DNA of 64,000 nucleotides from Thiobius zoothamnicola (GTDB taxonomy: Bacteria > Pseudomonadota > Gammaproteobacteria > Chromatiales > Chromatiaceae). Within the stretch, counting starts at the first letter, position 1; every line of letters starts with the position of its first letter. The notes below the pieces were generated by a model, which was given only the letters and a program-made list of their open reading frames with translations, searched no databases and was not told the origin of the DNA. A program made the translations under genes and the position numbers. Of the stretch, positions 60,905 through 64,000 are shown in pieces. The DNA is taken from contig OY782758.1 in NCBI GenBank assembly GCA_963678215.1, positions 62,001 to 126,000 of the forward strand, read 5' to 3'.

Positions 60905-61988
60905 CAGTGGCTTTTTTAGACGTGCGGCGGGTTGTTTTTTTGTCGGACTCATCCGGTTTTGGGGTCGCTGTCTGGTTGGGTTCCGGGTTTGTTTCCGGTA
61001 ACAATTTGGCGCGGATCTGGGCTTCGATACTTTGCGCGATTTCCGGGTTTTCCTTCAGATAAGCGCGCACATTCTCTTTGCCTTGCCCGATACGGTTGCC
61101 GTTATGGCTGTACCAGGCACCGGCTTTTTCAATCAGTTCGTTGGCGACGCCGAGTTCAATCAGTTCGCCTTCGCGTGATACGCCTTCGCCATACAAGATT
61201 TCGAAGGTTGCTTGCCTGAAGGGCGGGGCGATTTTGTTTTTGACGACTTTGACGCGGGTTTCGTTACCGATAATTTCATCGCCTTTTTTCAAGGCGCCAA
61301 TACGCCGGATGTCCATGCGCACGGAGGCGTAAAATTTAAGTGCATTGCCGCCGGTAGTGGTTTCCGGGTTGCCGAACATGACGCCGATTTTCATGCGGAT
61401 TTGGTTGATGAAAATGACGATGCAGTTGGATTTTTTGATGTTCGCGGTCAGTTTGCGCAAGGCTTGCGACATCAGACGTGCTTGCAGGCCAACATGGGAG
61501 TCACCCATTTCGCCTTCGATTTCCGCCTTGGGGGTTAACGCGGCGACCGAGTCAACCACAATCAGGTCAACCGCATTGGAGCGCACCAGCATATCTGAGA
61601 TTTCCAATGCCTGTTCGCCGGTATCCGGTTGCGATACCAATAGCTCATCCATATCGACATGGAGCTTTTCGGCGTATATGGGGTCAAGCGCATGTTCTGC
61701 GTCAATAAAGGCGCAAGCGCCGCCAGTTTTTTGCGCTTCAGCAATACAGTGTAAGGCGAGTGTGGTTTTACCCGAGGATTCCGGGCCATAGATTTCCACG
61801 ATTCGTCCTTTAGGGATGCCGCCAATGCCCAACGCGATGTCCAGATTGAGAGAGCCAGTGGAGATGGCTTCGATATTACGCACGGCGTTCGCGTCGCCCA
61901 TGCGCATCACCGAGCCTTTACCGAATTGCTTTTCAATCTGGGATAAGGCAGCGGCCAGCGCCTTCTTGCGGTTTTCGTCAGCCAACAT
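60894..61988 (-). CDS. recA: Recombinase RecA
   Basis: 364 residues from ATG 61988 (MLADENRKKAL, with AGGGGAAAA upstream). Walker A GPESSGKTT is at residues 68-76, with 'LIVVDSVAAL', the L1 and L2 loops ('EGEMGDSHVGLQARLMSQAL', 'NQIRMKIGVMFGNPETTTGGNALKFY'), all intact. The C-terminal tail is basic (KKTTRRTSKK) instead of the acidic tail that restrains E. coli RecA. No LexA-type SOS box was recognised upstream. recX follows with an overlap. Confidence 0.97.
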   Translation of the reverse strand: MLADENRKKALAAALSQIEKQFGKGSVMRMGDANAVRNIEAISTGSLNLDIALGIGGIPKGRIVEIYGPESSGKTTLALHCIAEAQKTGGACAFIDAEHALDPIYAEKLHVDMDELLVSQPDTGEQALEISDMLVRSNAVDLIVVDSVAALTPKAEIEGEMGDSHVGLQARLMSQALRKLTANIKKSNCIVIFINQIRMKIGVMFGNPETTTGGNALKFYASVRMDIRRIGALKKGDEIIGNETRVKVVKNKIAPPFRQATFEILYGEGVSREGELIELGVANELIEKAGAWYSHNGNRIGQGKENVRAYLKENPEIAQSIEAQIRAKLLPETNPEPNQTATPKPDESDKKTTRRTSKKATDVD

Positions 61989-62111
61989 CAAGTTTTCCCC
62001 TGCGATGAGTGTTTGGTGGAACATAAGAGCCAGACATCGTTGGTGTGGTTTGTGCCAAGTCTAGTACGTTCTCTTTTTGTTTTCCAGTTTTCTTTTAGGG
62101 TGTCTGGTGGT

Positions 62112-63440
62112 TCAGGTATCACCTGGTGTATTTTCGTCATCGGCTAAGATAGCCTGACAAAGTTCGCGTACAGGCAATTTGACTTTGAGTGCTTTCAGCA
62201 TCATGTATAGCCCACCCAGTTTGCGATGCAGGTAAAGGATATCGGTTGGCGGAACCCGGCTGTAGCCTTGATCGACGCGTAAATCCAGTACCATGTCTTT
62301 CATTTCCTGCGCCAGATTGGAGCGGCTAAAATCGTAAACTGGTTCGCGCAACGGCGTACTGACGAGCATGAGTAAATTCACCATGCCTTGTTTGAAGGCT
62401 TCTGGGTCATCCTGGGTGACATAACCTAATTGGGTGGATGCCTGATTGAGTTGATCCCGGTCAGCCTCCAGACTGCCGCGTAGCAATAGCTTTAAGGTAT
62501 CCCGTCGTTGCGTGGCATATTCACGCGTGGCACCGAAATCCAGGAGTTGCAGGCGTTTTGAATCAGGTTCATAACGGTAATTGGCGAAATTCGGATCGGT
62601 TTGCACGACGCCAGTGACAAAAACTTCTTTTAAGGCTAATGCCAGGTAATGTTCGCCAACTTGTTCGCGAATCGCACGTTGCGCATCGAAAACGTCTTTG
62701 ACCGGTATGCCTTCGAGATAATCCATCGCCAGCACGGTGTCGCAAGACAGTGCATCCAGGATGGTTGGTATTTGGTAAAAACGTGGATCAGCCTGTTGGG
62801 CGAATAAGGCCAGCATGCGGGCTTCATGGCGATAGTCTGCTTCCAGATGCAGTTGGTGTTTGGCCTCTTTCAGCAAGCTCTCAACATCCATCTCTTTGGG
62901 TAGCAGGTTCAGCCAGGACAGTAAAGTGGCGACGTTATCCACGTCACTGTCGATGCTTTGTTTGACACCCGGATACTGTAGCTTGATGGCCAGTTTGCGG
63001 CCATCCTTTAACGTCGCTTCATGCACTTGTCCAATGGAGGCGGCGGCGATGGGGGTGAAGGAAAAGTGGGTGAATTGTGTTTGCCAGTTTTCACCCCATG
63101 CCGTTTTCAATACGGCGGCGACCTCACCCAGTGGCATACTGTGCGCGTTTTCGCGTAAACGCTCCAACAAAGCCGATAGTTCAGGGGGTAATAATTCGCC
63201 GCCCTCCATGGAGATCAGTTGGCCGATTTTCATTGCCGCACCGCGCATCTCTGACAAGCGATCACCAATACGGCGCATATTGTCTGGCGTCAAAAACGCT
63301 TTGCGCATATTGGGTTTATCGCCCTGACGGGCGAGTTTGACGGATTCGCTGATTGCGCCGCTGACCATGCCGCCAGCGAGTTTCCCCATTTGCCATAAGC
63401 GGCTCTGGCGACTTTTGGGGAGAGTGCGTTCCTGGCTCAC
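62112..63440 (-). CDS. ABC1/AarF/UbiB-family atypical kinase
   Basis: 442 residues starting at GTG 63440. It has the ABC1 core: the 'KxGQ' motif region 'RGAAMKIGQLISMEGGELLPPELSALLERLRENA', the Ala-rich loop 'AAASIGQVHEATLKDGRKLAIKLQYPGVKQSIDSDV', and 'FVTGVVQTDPNFANYRYE' (the catalytic and metal residues, with Thr-Asp-Pro-Asn replacing the usual His-Ala-Asp-Pro-His-Pro-Gly-Asn). 'LLDFGATREY' follows. Such proteins support ubiquinone or isoprenoid-lipid metabolism. It stands alone between recA and a GFA-family gene. Confidence 0.88.
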   Translation of the reverse strand: MSQERTLPKSRQSRLWQMGKLAGGMVSGAISESVKLARQGDKPNMRKAFLTPDNMRRIGDRLSEMRGAAMKIGQLISMEGGELLPPELSALLERLRENAHSMPLGEVAAVLKTAWGENWQTQFTHFSFTPIAAASIGQVHEATLKDGRKLAIKLQYPGVKQSIDSDVDNVATLLSWLNLLPKEMDVESLLKEAKHQLHLEADYRHEARMLALFAQQADPRFYQIPTILDALSCDTVLAMDYLEGIPVKDVFDAQRAIREQVGEHYLALALKEVFVTGVVQTDPNFANYRYEPDSKRLQLLDFGATREYATQRRDTLKLLLRGSLEADRDQLNQASTQLGYVTQDDPEAFKQGMVNLLMLVSTPLREPVYDFSRSNLAQEMKDMVLDLRVDQGYSRVPPTDILYLHRKLGGLYMMLKALKVKLPVRELCQAILADDENTPGDT

Positions 63441-63478
63441 GATGGAATGCTCATAGATTGAATGACACCTGATTATGA

Positions 63479-63838
63479 CTAAAGTTGATTTTTACCGTCG
63501 AATACATCGTAAGGCATATTGATGGTGTCCAGCTCATCAATGCAGCCTAAATTGACCCGATAGTGCCCAGGCGCGCGGGCGGTTTCGTGGAAAGGATAGA
63601 TGCCGCATTTTTGACAGAAAAAGTGCTTCGCGGTTTTCGCGCCAAATTGATATAAGTTGAGGGAATCGTCCTTTACTTGGATATGCAATTGTTCAGGGGT
63701 GAAGACGGTTGGCGACATCATAGCGCCTTTGCGCGCGCATATTGAACAGGTGCAGCGTAGCCCTTTGCGAATGGGTTCCTCGGTGCTGAATGAGAAATGG
63801 ATGTTGCCGCAATGACATTGGCCTTTGTAATCTGTCAT
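63479..63838 (-). CDS. GFA/CENP-V-family zinc protein
   Basis: 119 residues with AGGTGA upstream. Zinc-site cysteines occur as 'GQCHCGNIHF', 'LRCTCSICARKG' and 'FCQKCGIYPFHETARAP', the signature of the GFA (glutathione-dependent formaldehyde-activating) and CENP-V fold. The family's formaldehyde activity is uncertain in general, so I would not claim it here. It reads away from the last, partial gene of the window. Confidence 0.88.
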   Translation of the reverse strand: MTDYKGQCHCGNIHFSFSTEEPIRKGLRCTCSICARKGAMMSPTVFTPEQLHIQVKDDSLNLYQFGAKTAKHFFCQKCGIYPFHETARAPGHYRVNLGCIDELDTINMPYDVFDGKNQL

Positions 63839-63860
63839 CTTTTTTTCACCTTAATGGTTT

Positions 63861-64000
63861 ATGAATAACCTTTCCTGGCAGGCTTACCCGTATATTGTAC
63901 GCTTTATCCGGCGATATATTTCAGATTCCAAGTTATCGGATAGGGGGCTGTTGACAGAACTGGAATTGGATGTTGCGGAGTCGGGTGTTTTATTGAGGCG
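63861..64000 (+). CDS. Possible gene start, truncated by the window end
   Basis: From ATG 63861 the frame stays open to the end (46 codons: MNNLSWQAYPYIVRF...). Composition looks coding, but there is no ribosome site and the gap from the divergent GFA gene is only 22 bases. No family is recognised. Confidence 0.35.
   Translation, partial: MNNLSWQAYPYIVRFIRRYISDSKLSDRGLLTELELDVAESGVLLR

Noticed and set aside
61989..62111. LexA (SOS) box upstream of recA
   Set aside because: No CTG-N10-CAG or related palindrome could be recognised; an organism-specific operator remains possible.
1..64000. CRISPR array, rRNA or tRNA genes
   Set aside because: No regularly spaced repeats or cloverleaf structures were seen by eye on either strand.

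Overview
The window looks like chromosome of a gammaproteobacterium of moderate GC. Marker genes include recA-recX, uvrB, ssb, accA-tilS, gltBD, cmoB, ahcY behind a SAH riboswitch, cytochrome c4 and a CbrA-type kinase. Repeated c-type cytochromes, a CbbR-like LysR regulator beside a SulP anion transporter and a nitrate-type uptake cluster suggest a respiratory, possibly autotrophic or methylotrophic organism (inference; the species is not determined). There is no CRISPR array, rRNA or recognisable tRNA.

Region by region. 1-2.4 kb: the 3' end of an RND transporter with an unusual basic tail, a Met-rich membrane coiled-coil protein and an SCP2-like protein (possible lipid export set). 2.4-7.7 kb: MFS transporter, two periplasmic cytochromes c, a TonB-family protein and cmoB. 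7.8-15.6 kb: a ParD/RelE-type toxin-antitoxin pair followed by a complete Wadjet (JetABCD) anti-plasmid SMC operon. 15.7-17.2 kb: a decayed sugar-acid locus (IS30/DctM chimera, GntR remnant, intact eda). 17.3-20.1 kb: an AT-richer block with a diheme cytochrome c, Nudix hydrolase, DMT transporter and DHFR-like protein. 20.3-26.4 kb: divergent CbbR-like regulator and SulP transporter, then a CbrA-type sensor kinase with an overlapping small membrane protein. 26.4-33.7 kb: ABM-domain protein, a second Met-rich protein with a perfect methionine zipper, fused oligopeptide ABC ATPase, pseudopilin, aminotransferase and uvrB.

33.7-38.1 kb is an accessory island wedged between uvrB and tilS. It has a T4-type lysozyme with two exported paralogues downstream, a TIR (ThsB-like)/DUF4231-SLATT gene pair that looks like an abortive defence system, and a DUF5675 protein with an exported partner. 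38.1-47.7 kb is core metabolism (tilS, accA, a conserved hypothetical, gltB, gltD). 47.8-56.1 kb holds an orphan protein of unknown function and a nitrogen-type operon. That operon encodes a membrane FAD/BFD/transmembrane oxidoreductase, an 11-heme-motif cytochrome c, a DUF3365 cytochrome and an NrtABC/D-type ABC importer. 56.1-57.4 kb is an IS630 element with a frameshifted transposase. 57.6-64 kb has ssb, a candidate CheD/CNF-fold deamidase-like protein, ahcY with its riboswitch, recX, recA, an ABC1/UbiB-family kinase, a GFA/CENP-V protein and the start of another possible gene.

The most novel-looking material is: the membrane redox module (FAD-BFD-TM + undecaheme + DUF3365) in the nitrate operon; the methionine-zipper protein family with its conserved C-terminal Pro-Trp; the two peptidoglycan-targeting effector/exported-partner sets; the TIR/SLATT pair; and a dispersed intergenic inverted repeat seen four times. 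All reading was by eye; no database search or computation was run.
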